This document shows positions 51,363 through 60,619 of a stretch of DNA of 64,000 bases, in pieces (within the stretch, counting starts at the first letter, position 1; each line of letters begins with the position of its first letter). Position numbers and translations under genes: made by a program. The notes below the pieces were generated by a model. That model saw only the letters and a list, made by a program, of their open reading frames with translations, had not been told where the DNA came from and made no database searches. The DNA is from Denitratimonas tolerans (GTDB lineage Bacteria; Pseudomonadota; Gammaproteobacteria; Xanthomonadales; Xanthomonadaceae). The DNA lies in NCBI RefSeq assembly GCF_037203605.1, contig NZ_JBBDHC010000005.1:1-64000 (forward strand), read 5' to 3'.

Positions 51363-53651
51363 TCAGTGAATGGTGGCGATCAGCGCGCGGGCCTCCTCGC
51401 GCTGGGTCGAGTTGCCCTCGGTCAGTACTTCCTCGAGCATCCCGCGGGCACCTTCCGCATCGCCCATGTCGAGGTAGGCACGCGCCAGTTCGAGCTTGGT
51501 CGCGGCGACATCGGCATCGATCGCGGTATCGGCAGCGACCGGCGCGGTGTCCACGAAATCATCGGATCCCGCGGCGTCAGCCGCATCGCCTTGCGCTTCG
51601 AAGGTGAAGTCTTCGAAGTCCTGGTCGTCGCCCGGACTTGCCGTGTCGGCGGCTGCGGCCGGGCTGGCGCTGAGCCAGTCGACGTCGCGCGAGGCCGGTG
51701 CCGCGGTGGGCGCTGCGACCGGCTCGAAGTCCGGCGCATCGTCGTAGGATGCCTCCGCATCTTCATCAGCGTGGGCGGCATCGAACAGCGGGTTGTTCGG
51801 CGCAATCTGCCGGCCCAGCGTCGCCGCCTCGAGCCAGAGCGGATCGTTCAGGTCGCGGACCTGGGCGTACATCGCCTCGGCCGCCATTTCGAAGGCCGCG
51901 CTTTCGCCGCTGGCGACATAGTGCTTGAGCAGGTCGAGATGGAGGTGCAGGTCGTCGGGATAGTGCGAGAGCGCCTCGATCAGGTCGCCTTCCTGCGGGT
52001 CGGGCACGAACGGTGCGACGGCCGCAGGCGGCTCGGCTGCGCCCGCGATTGCAGCCGGTGCGGCTGCGGCCGGCTTCCTGCGCCGCCGCGCCAGGAGCAG
52101 GCCGACGAGTCCGAGCAGCAGCGCCGCGCCGCCGCCCACGAGCCAGGGATTGAAGCCGCCGGGCAGGCCGGACGGAGCCGCGTCGGGCTGCGGTGCCGGC
52201 GCGGACTCGGCGATCGGTTCGGGCGTGGCGGCCGCTGGCGCGGCTCGCTCGGGCGCGACCTGCGAAACGGGTTCGGCGGGCGTGGCTGCGGAGCCTCCCT
52301 CTTCGGGTACAGGCGTCGCTGCAGCCGTCGCATCGTCGCCGGCCTGCAGAGGCGCGGCGTCCGCGAGCGGGTCGGTCGTCGCGACAGGCGCGGCTTCGGC
52401 GCTGGCGCTGCGGGTGGCTTCGGCAGCGGTCGCCAGGCGGCGCTGGGCCGCGGCCAGTTCGCTGTCCTTGAGTTCCAGCAGGCGGCGGGTTTCGGTCTGG
52501 AGCGTTTCCAGCTCGCCGACGCGCGACTTGAGTTCCACGTTTTCCTGCGACAGCGCGCTGGCTTCCTCGCGGCTGCGCGCCAGTTCGGCGCGCAGCTCGC
52601 GGCCGCTGCCCTCGGCGGCGGCACCCGACTGGCTGGCGTTGGCGCTGGCTTCGCCGCGCGGCGGGGTGAGCTCCAGGCGCGAGTCGCTGCGTCGATCGGC
52701 CGCACCGCGCGTCGCGACAGGTGCGCCCATCGATGCGTCGGCCGGCGCTGCAATGGTGGCGGCACCGCCGCCCCAGGCCTGCATCTGGTCGCGCACCTGC
52801 GCAGCGGCTTCCGATGCCGCCAGGATGGTGGCTTCCTCGCGCGCCGGGATGCGCAACACCGCGCCCTTCTTGAGGCGATTGATGTTGTTGCCGGCAAACG
52901 CCTCGGGGTTGGCGCGCAGCAGGGCCAGCATCATCTGGTTGATGGTGACCGATTCATCATGCCGGGTGCGCGTGGCGATCGACCACAGCGTGTCGCCGGT
53001 CGCGACCGGTCCGTAGCTGTCGGCCCCGTAGGCCGGGTAGCTGTCCTGCGGGGGGAGGCGGGTGTCGGGCACCGCTGCGGGTGCGGGCGCAGGCGGCGGT
53101 ACGTAGGCCGGAGCCGGCGTTGGCACAGGCTGGGGCGCCGCGACGGGCTCGGCGGCCAGCGGCGGCGGCGTTTCCAGCAGCGGTTCGGCCGGTGCCGGCG
53201 GCGGTTCGGGCAGCGCGCTGGTTCGCGCCGGCGCGCTGGCCGTGATCGGCACCATCGAGGGCGGATCGAGCAGCACGGTGTATTCGCGCAGCATGCGGCC
53301 CTTGCCCCAGTCGGCTTCCAGCAGAAAGCTCAGGAACGGGTCGGAGACGCTGTCGGGCGTGGTGATGCGGATGACCTTGCGGCCGCGCTCGTCGGTACGC
53401 ACTTCGAAGCTGAGGTTGGCGGCCTGGATGGTCGGGCGGCTCAGTCCGACGCGGGTGAAGGCGTCAGGTGGTGCCAGCTTGACGCGCAGGTCATCGGCTT
53501 CGCCCGGACTGCTCGTCAGCACCGGGATTTCGGCGACAAGTGGCTGATTCAGGGCGGATTTCACCTCGATCTGGCCCAGGCCAAGCGCGCTGGCGTGGCT
53601 GCTGCCCAGCGCCAGGGCGAGGGCGATCGGGAGACGGAGACGCATGTTCAT
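51363..53651 (-). CDS. fimV: FimV-type pilus assembly/polarity protein
   Basis: 762 residues from ATG 53651, with GAGGGGAAG before it. Signal peptide to about 22; conserved FimV N-terminus LGLGQIEVKSALNQPLVAEI (~23-42) to residue ~130; a Pro/Ala-rich linker; LysM domain (~214-269) that binds peptidoglycan; coiled coil (~350-430); one membrane segment (~505-530); an acidic cytoplasmic tail with the C-terminal FimV motif KLELARAYLDMGDAEGARGML split around residues 720-745. FimV organises the type IV pilus secretin and polar cAMP signalling in Pseudomonas. pilZ is also in the window. Confidence 0.92.
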   Translation of the reverse strand: MNMRLRLPIALALALGSSHASALGLGQIEVKSALNQPLVAEIPVLTSSPGEADDLRVKLAPPDAFTRVGLSRPTIQAANLSFEVRTDERGRKVIRITTPDSVSDPFLSFLLEADWGKGRMLREYTVLLDPPSMVPITASAPARTSALPEPPPAPAEPLLETPPPLAAEPVAAPQPVPTPAPAYVPPPAPAPAAVPDTRLPPQDSYPAYGADSYGPVATGDTLWSIATRTRHDESVTINQMMLALLRANPEAFAGNNINRLKKGAVLRIPAREEATILAASEAAAQVRDQMQAWGGGAATIAAPADASMGAPVATRGAADRRSDSRLELTPPRGEASANASQSGAAAEGSGRELRAELARSREEASALSQENVELKSRVGELETLQTETRRLLELKDSELAAAQRRLATAAEATRSASAEAAPVATTDPLADAAPLQAGDDATAAATPVPEEGGSAATPAEPVSQVAPERAAPAAATPEPIAESAPAPQPDAAPSGLPGGFNPWLVGGGAALLLGLVGLLLARRRRKPAAAAPAAIAGAAEPPAAVAPFVPDPQEGDLIEALSHYPDDLHLHLDLLKHYVASGESAAFEMAAEAMYAQVRDLNDPLWLEAATLGRQIAPNNPLFDAAHADEDAEASYDDAPDFEPVAAPTAAPASRDVDWLSASPAAAADTASPGDDQDFEDFTFEAQGDAADAAGSDDFVDTAPVAADTAIDADVAATKLELARAYLDMGDAEGARGMLEEVLTEGNSTQREEARALIATIH

Positions 53652-53746
53652 CGGGTGGCTTCCCCTCGGAGGCATGGTGCGACGCGCCGCATGTCGTTTC
53701 CCCCTGAATCCTCGAAACGACTTGATAACGCGGTGCTAACTTTAGA

Positions 53747-54775
53747 TCAGGCGTGAGTTTTTACCAATAGTTCAGCAATCTGTACAGCGTTTAGTGCGGC
53801 CCCCTTGCGGATATTGTCGGCCACCACCCACAGATTCAGCCCGCGCGGGTGCGAGATGTCCTGCCGAATGCGGCCGACGTAGACCGGGTCGGTGCCCGAG
53901 GCGTGGGTGACGGGCGTGGGCCAGCCGCCGGTGCGCCGTTCGTCCACCACCACGACGCCCGGCGCCTGCTCCAGCAGCGCGCGCGCGGCTTCCGGAGATA
54001 TCGGCGCGCGGGTTTCCAGATGGACCGCCTCGGCGTGGCCGAAGAACACCGGCACGCGCACCGCGGTCGGGTTCACCTCGATGGATGCGTCGTCCAGGAT
54101 CTTGCGGGTTTCCCACACCAGCTTCATCTCTTCCTTGGTGTAGCCGTTGTCGAGGAAGTCGTCGATCTGCGGGATCAGGTTGAACGCGATCTGCACCGGG
54201 AAGCGCGCGGGTTCGGGATCGGCGAAGCTGAGGATGGCGGCGGTCTGGCGACCGAGCTCTTCCAGCGCCGAACGGCCCGCCCCCGACACCGACTGGTAGG
54301 TCGCCACGTTGATGCGCGCGATGCCCACGGCGCGGTGGATCGGGGCGAGCGCCACCAGCAGCTGCATGGTGGAACAGTTGGGATTGGCGATGATGCCGCG
54401 CGGCGGATTCCGCGCCGCCTCGGGATTGACCTCCGACACCACCAGCGGCACATCGTCGTCGTAGCGGAAGGCGGAACTGTTGTCGATGACGATGGCACCG
54501 GCGGCCGCAAACCGGGGCGCGAATTCCTTCGAGATCGAGCCGCCTGCGGAAAACAGCGCGATGTCGACGCCGGTCGGGTCGAAGGTGGCCAGATCCTGCA
54601 CCACAACCGTCCTTTCGCCGAAGAAAATCCGCTCGCCGGCGGAGCGCTCGGAGGCCAGCGCGACCAGTTTTCCCACGGGGAAATCGCGCTGGGCGAGGAT
54701 GTCGAGCATGGTTTCGCCCACCGCGCCGGTGGCACCGACGACGGCAACGGTGTACTGCCTGGATGTGTCACTCAT
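53747..54775 (-). CDS. asd: Aspartate-semialdehyde dehydrogenase
   Basis: 342 residues from ATG 54775. It reduces aspartyl phosphate with NADPH in the lysine/threonine/methionine and diaminopimelate pathway. Signatures: nucleotide-binding VVGATGAVGETML, catalytic Cys134 in ANPNCSTMQ, and SVSGAGRSALEEL. The catalytic His is expected in VPVFFGHAEAVHLET. The open frame continues upstream over aroC in another reading, which is not coding. Confidence 0.96.
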   Translation of the reverse strand: MSDTSRQYTVAVVGATGAVGETMLDILAQRDFPVGKLVALASERSAGERIFFGERTVVVQDLATFDPTGVDIALFSAGGSISKEFAPRFAAAGAIVIDNSSAFRYDDDVPLVVSEVNPEAARNPPRGIIANPNCSTMQLLVALAPIHRAVGIARINVATYQSVSGAGRSALEELGRQTAAILSFADPEPARFPVQIAFNLIPQIDDFLDNGYTKEEMKLVWETRKILDDASIEVNPTAVRVPVFFGHAEAVHLETRAPISPEAARALLEQAPGVVVVDERRTGGWPTPVTHASGTDPVYVGRIRQDISHPRGLNLWVVADNIRKGAALNAVQIAELLVKTHA

Positions 54776-54798
54776 GAAAGGTGCCTGGACAAGAAGTA

Positions 54799-55896
54799 TC
54801 AGGGAGGGAACGCGCCGCCGGGAACGCGCGGCGCGACGGTACCGACATCGCCGCACTGGGCGCGGTGGCGCAGGGCCTGGTCGATCAGCACGAGCGCCAC
54901 CATCGCCTCGGCGATGGGCGTGGCGCGGATGCCGACGCAGGGATCGTGGCGGCCGGTGGTGACCACATCGACCGGCGCACCGGAGGTGTCGAGGCTGCGG
55001 CCGGGCAGACGGATGCTGGAGGTGGGCTTGAGCGCGATCGAGCAGCGGATCGGCTGGCCGCTCGAAATGCCGCCCAGGATGCCGCCGGCGTGATTGGAGA
55101 GAAAACCCTCCGCAGTGATCTCGTCGCGGTTTTCGGTGCCCTTCATCGCCGCCACCGCGAAACCGTCGCCGATTTCCACGCCCTTGACCGCGTTGATGCC
55201 CATCAGCGCCGCGGCCAGCTCCGCATCGAGCTTGCCGTAGACCGGCTCGCCCCAGCCCGGTGGTACGCCCTCGGCCACCACGTCCACCCGCGCGCCGACC
55301 GAGTCGCCGGACTTGTGCAGGACCTTCATGTACTCCTCCAGCTCCGGCACCTGTTCGGCGCAGGGCCAGAAGAAGGGGTTGGTTTCGATTACGTCCCGGT
55401 CGAATCCGCGCGGGCGGATGTCGCCGAGCTGCGAAAGGAAGCCGCGCACGCTGACGCCGCGCTGCGCCAGCCATTTCTTCGCGACGACCCCGGCCGCCAC
55501 GCGCATCGTGGTTTCGCGCGCCGAACTGCGCCCGCCGCCGCGCGGGTCGCGGATGCCGTACTTGTGCCAGTAGGCGTAGTCGGCGTGCGCCGGGCGGAAC
55601 TGGTCGGCGATGGCACCGTAGTCCTTGCTGCGCGGGTCCACGTTGCGGATCAGGAGCGCGATCGGGGTGCCGGTGCTGCGGCCTTCGTACACGCCGGACA
55701 GGATTTCGACCTCATCGGCCTCGCGCCGCTGCGAGGTGTAGCGCGAGCGCCCGGTGGCGCGGCGCGCGAGATCGGTGTCGAAGTCGTCCGGCGCAAGCGC
55801 CAGCCCGGGCGGGCAGCCGTCGATCACGCAGCCGATCGCCGGGCCGTGGGACTCGCCGAAGGTGGTGACGCGAAAGAGCCGGCCAACCGTGTTCAC
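54799..55896 (-). CDS. aroC: Chorismate synthase
   Basis: 365 residues from GTG 55896. Last step of the shikimate pathway: EPSP to chorismate with reduced FMN. Signatures: TFGESHGPAIGCVIDGCPPG, RGGGRSSARET, and SNHAGGILGGISSGQPI. Its GTG overlaps the prmB TGA (GTGA). Together with the attenuated aroG and trpF, the window has three aromatic-pathway genes, but they are in separate units. Confidence 0.97.
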   Translation of the reverse strand: MNTVGRLFRVTTFGESHGPAIGCVIDGCPPGLALAPDDFDTDLARRATGRSRYTSQRREADEVEILSGVYEGRSTGTPIALLIRNVDPRSKDYGAIADQFRPAHADYAYWHKYGIRDPRGGGRSSARETTMRVAAGVVAKKWLAQRGVSVRGFLSQLGDIRPRGFDRDVIETNPFFWPCAEQVPELEEYMKVLHKSGDSVGARVDVVAEGVPPGWGEPVYGKLDAELAAALMGINAVKGVEIGDGFAVAAMKGTENRDEITAEGFLSNHAGGILGGISSGQPIRCSIALKPTSSIRLPGRSLDTSGAPVDVVTTGRHDPCVGIRATPIAEAMVALVLIDQALRHRAQCGDVGTVAPRVPGGAFPP

Positions 55897-56813
55897 GCGC
55901 GCGCGTCCGCCAGCGCGCGGATGCGCGCGTGATGGCGCACCAGCGCCTCGCGTTCGATCACGAACACGCCCATCTGGCCGACCTTGAACTCGATCCAGTC
56001 GAACTCGAGCTCCGGCAACAGCGCGGTGAGGGCACGCTCGCTTTCGCCCACTTCGCAGATCAGCAGGCCGTCTTCAGTCAGGTGTTCGGGCGCATCGCGC
56101 AGGATGCGCAGGGCCAAGTCCAGGCCATCGTCGCCGGCGCGCAGCCCCAGTTCGGGCTCGAAGGCGTACTCGGGCGGCAGTGCGTCGGTTTCCTCGTGGG
56201 TGACGTAGGGCGGGTTGGTGACGATGAGGTCGTAGCGCTCGCCCGCCAGCGCCGAGAAGAGATCCGACTCGATCAGCCGGACGCGCTCGCCCGCATCGAA
56301 GCGCTCGACGTTGGACTGCGCCAGTTCCAGCGCGTCGGGGCTCAGGTCCACCGCGTCCACCTGCCAGTCGGGCCGGTGCACCGCCATGGCGATGCCGATG
56401 CAGCCCGAGCCGGTGCAAAGATCCAGCGCGCGCGCCACGTGGCGGTCGCCCAGCCAGGGCTGGAAGCCGGCTTCGATCAGTTCGGCGATGGGCGAGCGCG
56501 GCACCAGCGCGCGCGCATCGGTGAGGAAGCACAGGCCCGCGAACCAGGCCTCGCCGGTGAGGTAGCAGGCCGGAATGCGCTCGTCGATGCGGCGCTGGAA
56601 CAGCGTCAGCACCTGCGCCTTTTCCGCGGCGGTCAGGCGCGCCTGGCCGTAGGCCGGCGGCAGGTCGTGCGGCAGGTGCAGGGCGTGGAGCGCGAGCTGG
56701 GTGGCTTCATCCAGGGCATTGTCGAAGCCGTGGCCGAAAGTCAGCCCGGCCTCGCCGAAGCGGCTGGCGCCGTAGCGGATGAAGTCGATGATCGTGGCGA
56801 GTTCGGCGGTCAT
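55893..56813 (-). CDS. prmB: Ribosomal protein L3 N5-glutamine methyltransferase
   Basis: 306 residues. S-adenosylmethionine-dependent methyltransferase of the HemK/PrmB class: SAM-binding ALDLCTGSGCIGIAMA (129-144) and the amide-binding NPPY at 200-203. VPRSPIAELIE (104-114) is the PrmB form of the motif, which separates it from PrmC. It methylates a Gln in ribosomal protein L3. The prmB-aroC order is widely conserved. Confidence 0.95.
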   Translation of the reverse strand: MTAELATIIDFIRYGASRFGEAGLTFGHGFDNALDEATQLALHALHLPHDLPPAYGQARLTAAEKAQVLTLFQRRIDERIPACYLTGEAWFAGLCFLTDARALVPRSPIAELIEAGFQPWLGDRHVARALDLCTGSGCIGIAMAVHRPDWQVDAVDLSPDALELAQSNVERFDAGERVRLIESDLFSALAGERYDLIVTNPPYVTHEETDALPPEYAFEPELGLRAGDDGLDLALRILRDAPEHLTEDGLLICEVGESERALTALLPELEFDWIEFKVGQMGVFVIEREALVRHHARIRALADARA

Positions 56814-56923
56814 GGTGCAGTGCGGGATGGGTGCGCACGCAGTATAGCCCGCGCGCTGGTCCGGTTCGGGCGCGCCTGGCAGCCGATGCGGCCTGCCGAG
56901 GGCGTGGTCTCGCGGCCAGTCGG

Positions 56924-56929
56924 TATACT
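56924..56929 (+). promoter_or_regulatory. TATACT -10 box just before the SCO gene
   Basis: TATACT ends 6 bases before ATG 56936, so transcription from it would start at or next to the A of the start codon and yield a leaderless mRNA. No -35 match is visible. Confidence 0.35.
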
Positions 56930-56935
56930 GGCCCG

Positions 56936-57583
56936 ATGACTACCCGTACCCGCCCCTCCGGCACGCTGCCGACCCTCTTGGTGCTGATCGCTGCGCTGGC
57001 CGCCGGCCTTGGACTGTGGGCTGGGCAGAAGTTTTTTTCCCGCACCGCCGCGGTGCCGCCGGTGGAAAGCATGCGCCTGCTCGATGCGGCGCGCGTGCTG
57101 CCGGAGTTCGCTCTCGCCGCCGCTGACGGCAGCGTGGTGGACGCGACGGCCCTGCGCGGGCGCTGGACCCTGGTGTTTCTGGGCTTCACCCACTGCCCGG
57201 ACGTGTGTCCGATGACCCTGGCCGCCCTGGCGCGCGCCGAGAAGCTGTGGGCCACGTTGCCCGAAGCCAGCCGTCCGCGCATCCTGTTCGTCTCGGTCGA
57301 TCCCGAGCGCGACACCCCCGAGGCGTTGCAGAAGTACGCGGCCTACTTCAGCCCGACCGTGCTCGCGGCCACCGGCGACATCGACGCGCTGACGCGCTTC
57401 GCCGCCTCGCTCAGCATGGTGTTCGCCAAGGCACCGCTGGAGGATGGCGGTTACACCATCGACCACACCAGCTGGGTCGCCGTGCTCGATCCCGAAGCCA
57501 ACCTGGCCGGCTTCATGCGCCCGCCGCTGGACCCGGAGCTCATCGCCGCGGACATGCGCACCCTGGTGGAACACGCGCCGTGA
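56936..57583 (+). CDS. SCO1/SenC family copper chaperone
   Basis: 215 residues. One N-terminal membrane anchor (about 12-32), then a thioredoxin fold facing the periplasm with the copper site Cys87 and Cys91 in THCPDVCPMTL and His177 in TIDHTSW. Sco proteins deliver or reduce copper for the CuA centre of cytochrome c oxidase. No oxidase genes are next to it. There is no ribosome binding site because the -10 box is so close; initiation may be leaderless. It overlaps psd by GTGA. Confidence 0.92.
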   Translation: MTTRTRPSGTLPTLLVLIAALAAGLGLWAGQKFFSRTAAVPPVESMRLLDAARVLPEFALAAADGSVVDATALRGRWTLVFLGFTHCPDVCPMTLAALARAEKLWATLPEASRPRILFVSVDPERDTPEALQKYAAYFSPTVLAATGDIDALTRFAASLSMVFAKAPLEDGGYTIDHTSWVAVLDPEANLAGFMRPPLDPELIAADMRTLVEHAP

Positions 57584-58437
57584 CGCCCGGCATCCTGGCG
57601 CAGTACCTGTTGCCGCACCGGTTTCTGTCGCGCCTTGCGCTCCACGCCGCGCGCAGCCGCTGGGTGCCGTGGAAGAATTTCCTGATCCGACAGGTGCTGG
57701 CGCACTTCGACGTGGCGATGGACGAGGCGGAGCAGCCCGATCCCTTTGCCTACCCGAGTTTCAACGCTTTCTTCACCCGCGCGCTCAAGCCCGGCGCGCG
57801 GGCGCCCGACGCCGAACCCGCCGCCTTCCTGATGCCCTCGGACGGGCGCATCAGCCAGTGGGGCGCGATCGAGGATGGCCGCATCCTGCAGGCCAAGGGC
57901 CACAGCTACACCGCCGCCGAACTGCTGGGCGACGAGGAACTCGCCGCGCCTTTCGCGCAGGGCAGCTTCCTCACCGTCTACCTCGCCCCGCGCGACTACC
58001 ACCGCGTGCACATGCCCTGGCGCGGCACGCTGCGTGAAACCCTGCACGTGCCCGGACGCCTGTTCAGCGTGTCGCCGGCCACCGTTGCCGCCGTGCCGCG
58101 CGTATTCGCGCGCAATGAGCGCCTGGTCTGCGTGTTCGACTGCGACTTCGGGCCGATGGCGGTGGTGATGGTGGGGGCGATGCTGGTCTCGGGCGTGGAG
58201 ACGGTCTGGAACGGCGTCAACATCCCGAAGTACGCAAGTCGGGTCCTGCGCCGCGACTTCCGCGGCCAGGGCATCACCCTGGAGCGCTTCGCCGAGATGG
58301 CGCGCTTCAACTACGGCTCGACCGTCGTGCTGCTGCTGCCGCCGGGTGCCGTGGATCTGGATCGGCACCTCGCACCGCACCAGGCCGTGCGGGTCGGCGA
58401 GCGTGCCGGCGTGCGGACGCCCGCCGGCACGGCCTGA
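57580..58437 (+). CDS. psd: Phosphatidylserine decarboxylase
   Basis: 285 residues from GTG 57580, overlapping the SCO stop. It makes phosphatidylethanolamine at the inner membrane. The proenzyme cuts itself between Gly246 and Ser247 in FNYGSTVVLL to form the pyruvoyl cofactor (the family motif is LGST; here Tyr replaces the first residue). Other signatures: YPSFNAFFTRALK, SPSDGR-like MPSDGRI, and LAPRDYHRVHMPW with catalytic His. Confidence 0.95.
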   Translation: MTPGILAQYLLPHRFLSRLALHAARSRWVPWKNFLIRQVLAHFDVAMDEAEQPDPFAYPSFNAFFTRALKPGARAPDAEPAAFLMPSDGRISQWGAIEDGRILQAKGHSYTAAELLGDEELAAPFAQGSFLTVYLAPRDYHRVHMPWRGTLRETLHVPGRLFSVSPATVAAVPRVFARNERLVCVFDCDFGPMAVVMVGAMLVSGVETVWNGVNIPKYASRVLRRDFRGQGITLERFAEMARFNYGSTVVLLLPPGAVDLDRHLAPHQAVRVGERAGVRTPAGTA

Positions 58438-58530
58438 AGGTGCGGACCGCCGCCGCGCCCATCGCGGGGCTGGACCATCCGCGCCGGCGCAGCCTAAGAT
58501 GACCCCGCATCCCACGGACGGAATCGTGTC

Positions 58531-58887
58531 ATGACAACAGGGGGATTCTCGCGCCAGGGCGTGCTGTCCCTGGCGATCAAGGAGAAGAGCCAGCTCTACG
58601 GCGCCTACATGCCCTTTCTCAAGGGCGGCGGCCTGTTCGTGCCCACGCCCAAGCGCTACAACCTGGGCGACGAAGTGTTCGTGATGCTGACCCTGCTCGA
58701 CGACAAGGAGCGCCTGCCGGTGGCGGGCCGGGTGGTCTGGATCACCCCGGCCGGCGCGCAGGGCAACCGGCCGCCGGGCATTGGCGTGCAGCTCAACGAG
58801 TCGGCCGACGGCGAGATGGTGCGCAGCAAGATCGAGACGCATCTGGCCGGCATGGTCAGCGGCGACAAGCCCACCTTCACGATGTGA
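58531..58887 (+). CDS. pilZ: Type IV pilus PilZ protein
   Basis: 118 residues. The sequence LYGAYMPFLKGGGLFVPTPK and VAGRVVWITPAG matches the PilZ of type IV pilus biogenesis. It lacks the RxxxR and D/NxSxxG motifs used for c-di-GMP binding, as in canonical PilZ, which acts through protein contacts (PilB, FimX). It heads a run of closely spaced plus-strand genes up to comEC. Confidence 0.92.
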   Translation: MTTGGFSRQGVLSLAIKEKSQLYGAYMPFLKGGGLFVPTPKRYNLGDEVFVMLTLLDDKERLPVAGRVVWITPAGAQGNRPPGIGVQLNESADGEMVRSKIETHLAGMVSGDKPTFTM

Positions 58888-58910
58888 CGCGGCGTGCGCT
58901 GCGCTGACCG

Positions 58911-59375
58911 ATGAGCCACGCCGGCGGCGCGTCGCTGCAACTGGCGCTGCGCCCGTCGCGGAGGCTGCGCGCCGCGATCATCGCGCTGGGCCTGATTGCC
59001 GGCACGGCCGTGCATCTGTCGCATATTCCCGACGCCTGCCTCGTGCTGCTTCCGGCGCTGGTCTGGGTGGCATGGCGCGGCCTGTCGCGGCTGGCCGGGG
59101 AAACGCTGGTGCTGCGCGCCGATGGCAGCGTCGGCCTGATCGGGCCGGACGGCGGCGAGCGCGTGGCGCAGGCGCGTGCCCTGCACGAACGCGGGCCGCT
59201 GGGCGTGCTGGTTCTGGCCGTGGATGAGCGCGAGCGGCGCTGGGCGTTCGCCGGCGACTCGCTGCCGGCAGCGTCGCGTCGGGAACTTCGCCTCTGGATG
59301 CGCGATCATGCACCGCTTCGGGATGCCGCCGCGGCGCGCGCCCTTCCTTCCGGCCAGACGACGAGCCCTGGATGA
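58911..59375 (+). CDS. Small membrane protein, YgfX-like
   Basis: 154 residues. Two adjacent membrane segments (about 20-37 and 43-58) followed by a cytoplasmic domain of short beta strands (LRADGSVGLIGPDG, ...GVLVLAVDERERRWAFAGDSL). Size and layout resemble the YgfX/CptA family, but I cannot confirm the relation. It overlaps the start of lolC by ATGA, so it is translated with the Lol genes. Confidence 0.6.
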   Translation: MSHAGGASLQLALRPSRRLRAAIIALGLIAGTAVHLSHIPDACLVLLPALVWVAWRGLSRLAGETLVLRADGSVGLIGPDGGERVAQARALHERGPLGVLVLAVDERERRWAFAGDSLPAASRRELRLWMRDHAPLRDAAAARALPSGQTTSPG

Positions 59376-60619
59376 TACGACCGCTGGAACTTGCGATCGG
59401 CCTGCGCTACACCCGCGCCAAGCGACGCAACCGATTCATCTCCTTCATCTCGCTGGTGTCGATGCTGGGCATCGCGCTGGGCGTGGTGGCGCTCATCGCC
59501 ACGCTCTCGGTGATGAACGGTTTCGAGACCGAGCTGCGCACCCGCATCCTGGGCATGGTGGCGCACGCCACCATCAGCGGGGTGGGCGAAGACCTGCACG
59601 ACTGGCCGCAAGCGGTCGAGGTGGCGAGCGCCGATCCGCGCGTGCTGGGCGCGGCACCCTACATCGAGCGCGAGTCGCTGCTCACCGGCGTGCGCAGCCA
59701 GGGTGCGCTGCTGCGCGGCATCGAGCCGGCGCTGGAGCCGGCGGTATCGGTCGTGGGGGAAAAGATGAAGGCCGGTGCCATCGGCGACTTGAAACCCGGT
59801 GCCTTCAACATCCTCCTGGGCACCGAACTTGCGATGGCTCTGGGCGTGGACATGGGCGACAGCGTGACGGTGCTCGTGCCCGAGGCGCGCAGCACGCCGG
59901 TGGGCGTGGTGCCGCAGATGAAGCGCTTCACCGTCGCCGGCCTGTTCGAGACCGGCATGCAGGAGTATGACCTGCAGATGGCGATCATCCACATGGCCGA
60001 CGCGCAGCGCCTCTTGCGCATGGGCGAGGGCGTGACCGGGGTGCGGCTCAAGCTCACCGACATGTTCCACGCCTGGAGCGTGGCGCGCGATCTGGCCGAC
60101 CGGATCGGCGAGTTCTACCGGGTGCGCGACTGGGCGCGCGACCACGCCAACTTCTTCCGCGCCATCCAGATGGAAAAGAGCGTGATGGCGGTGATCCTCT
60201 CGCTGATCGTCGCGGTGGCGGCCTTCAACCTGGTGTCCTCGCTCATCATGCTGGTCACCGACAAGCAGGCCGATATCGCCATCCTGCGCACGCTTGGCCT
60301 GTCGCCCGGCTCGGTGATGGCGGTGTTCGTGGTGCAGGGCACGGTGATCGGCGTGGTGGGCATCCTCGCCGGCGTGGCGGGCGGCATCGCGCTTACCCTC
60401 AATCTCGACCACGTGATGCGCTTCATCGAACGCCTGCTCGGCTTCGAGCTGATGCCGGCCGACGTCTACTACATCAGCGGCGACCTGCCGGTCGACCTGC
60501 GCCCGGAAAACATCCTGTGGATCGTCACCATCGCGTTCGTCATGTGCATGCTCGCCACGCTCTATCCGGCCTGGCGCGCCTCGCGCACCGATCCCGCCGC
60601 GGCGCTGCGCTATGAGTGA
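59372..60619 (+). CDS. lolC: Lipoprotein-releasing ABC transporter permease (LolC/E type)
   Basis: 415 residues, four membrane segments (one after the N-terminal arm with RYTRAKRRNRFISFISLVSMLGI, three at the C-terminus) and a large periplasmic domain (about 50-265). With LolD it extracts outer-membrane lipoproteins from the inner membrane and hands them to LolA. Only one permease gene is present beside lolD, so it may work as a homodimer (LolF-like), as reported for other gammaproteobacteria, unless a second permease lies elsewhere. Confidence 0.93.
   Translation: MIRPLELAIGLRYTRAKRRNRFISFISLVSMLGIALGVVALIATLSVMNGFETELRTRILGMVAHATISGVGEDLHDWPQAVEVASADPRVLGAAPYIERESLLTGVRSQGALLRGIEPALEPAVSVVGEKMKAGAIGDLKPGAFNILLGTELAMALGVDMGDSVTVLVPEARSTPVGVVPQMKRFTVAGLFETGMQEYDLQMAIIHMADAQRLLRMGEGVTGVRLKLTDMFHAWSVARDLADRIGEFYRVRDWARDHANFFRAIQMEKSVMAVILSLIVAVAAFNLVSSLIMLVTDKQADIAILRTLGLSPGSVMAVFVVQGTVIGVVGILAGVAGGIALTLNLDHVMRFIERLLGFELMPADVYYISGDLPVDLRPENILWIVTIAFVMCMLATLYPAWRASRTDPAAALRYE

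Noticed and set aside
51348..53756. Plus-strand open frame of about 800 codons opposite fimV
   Set aside because: Arg/Gly-rich translation without motifs; fimV on the minus strand has clear signal peptide, LysM and membrane segment. High-GC shadow.
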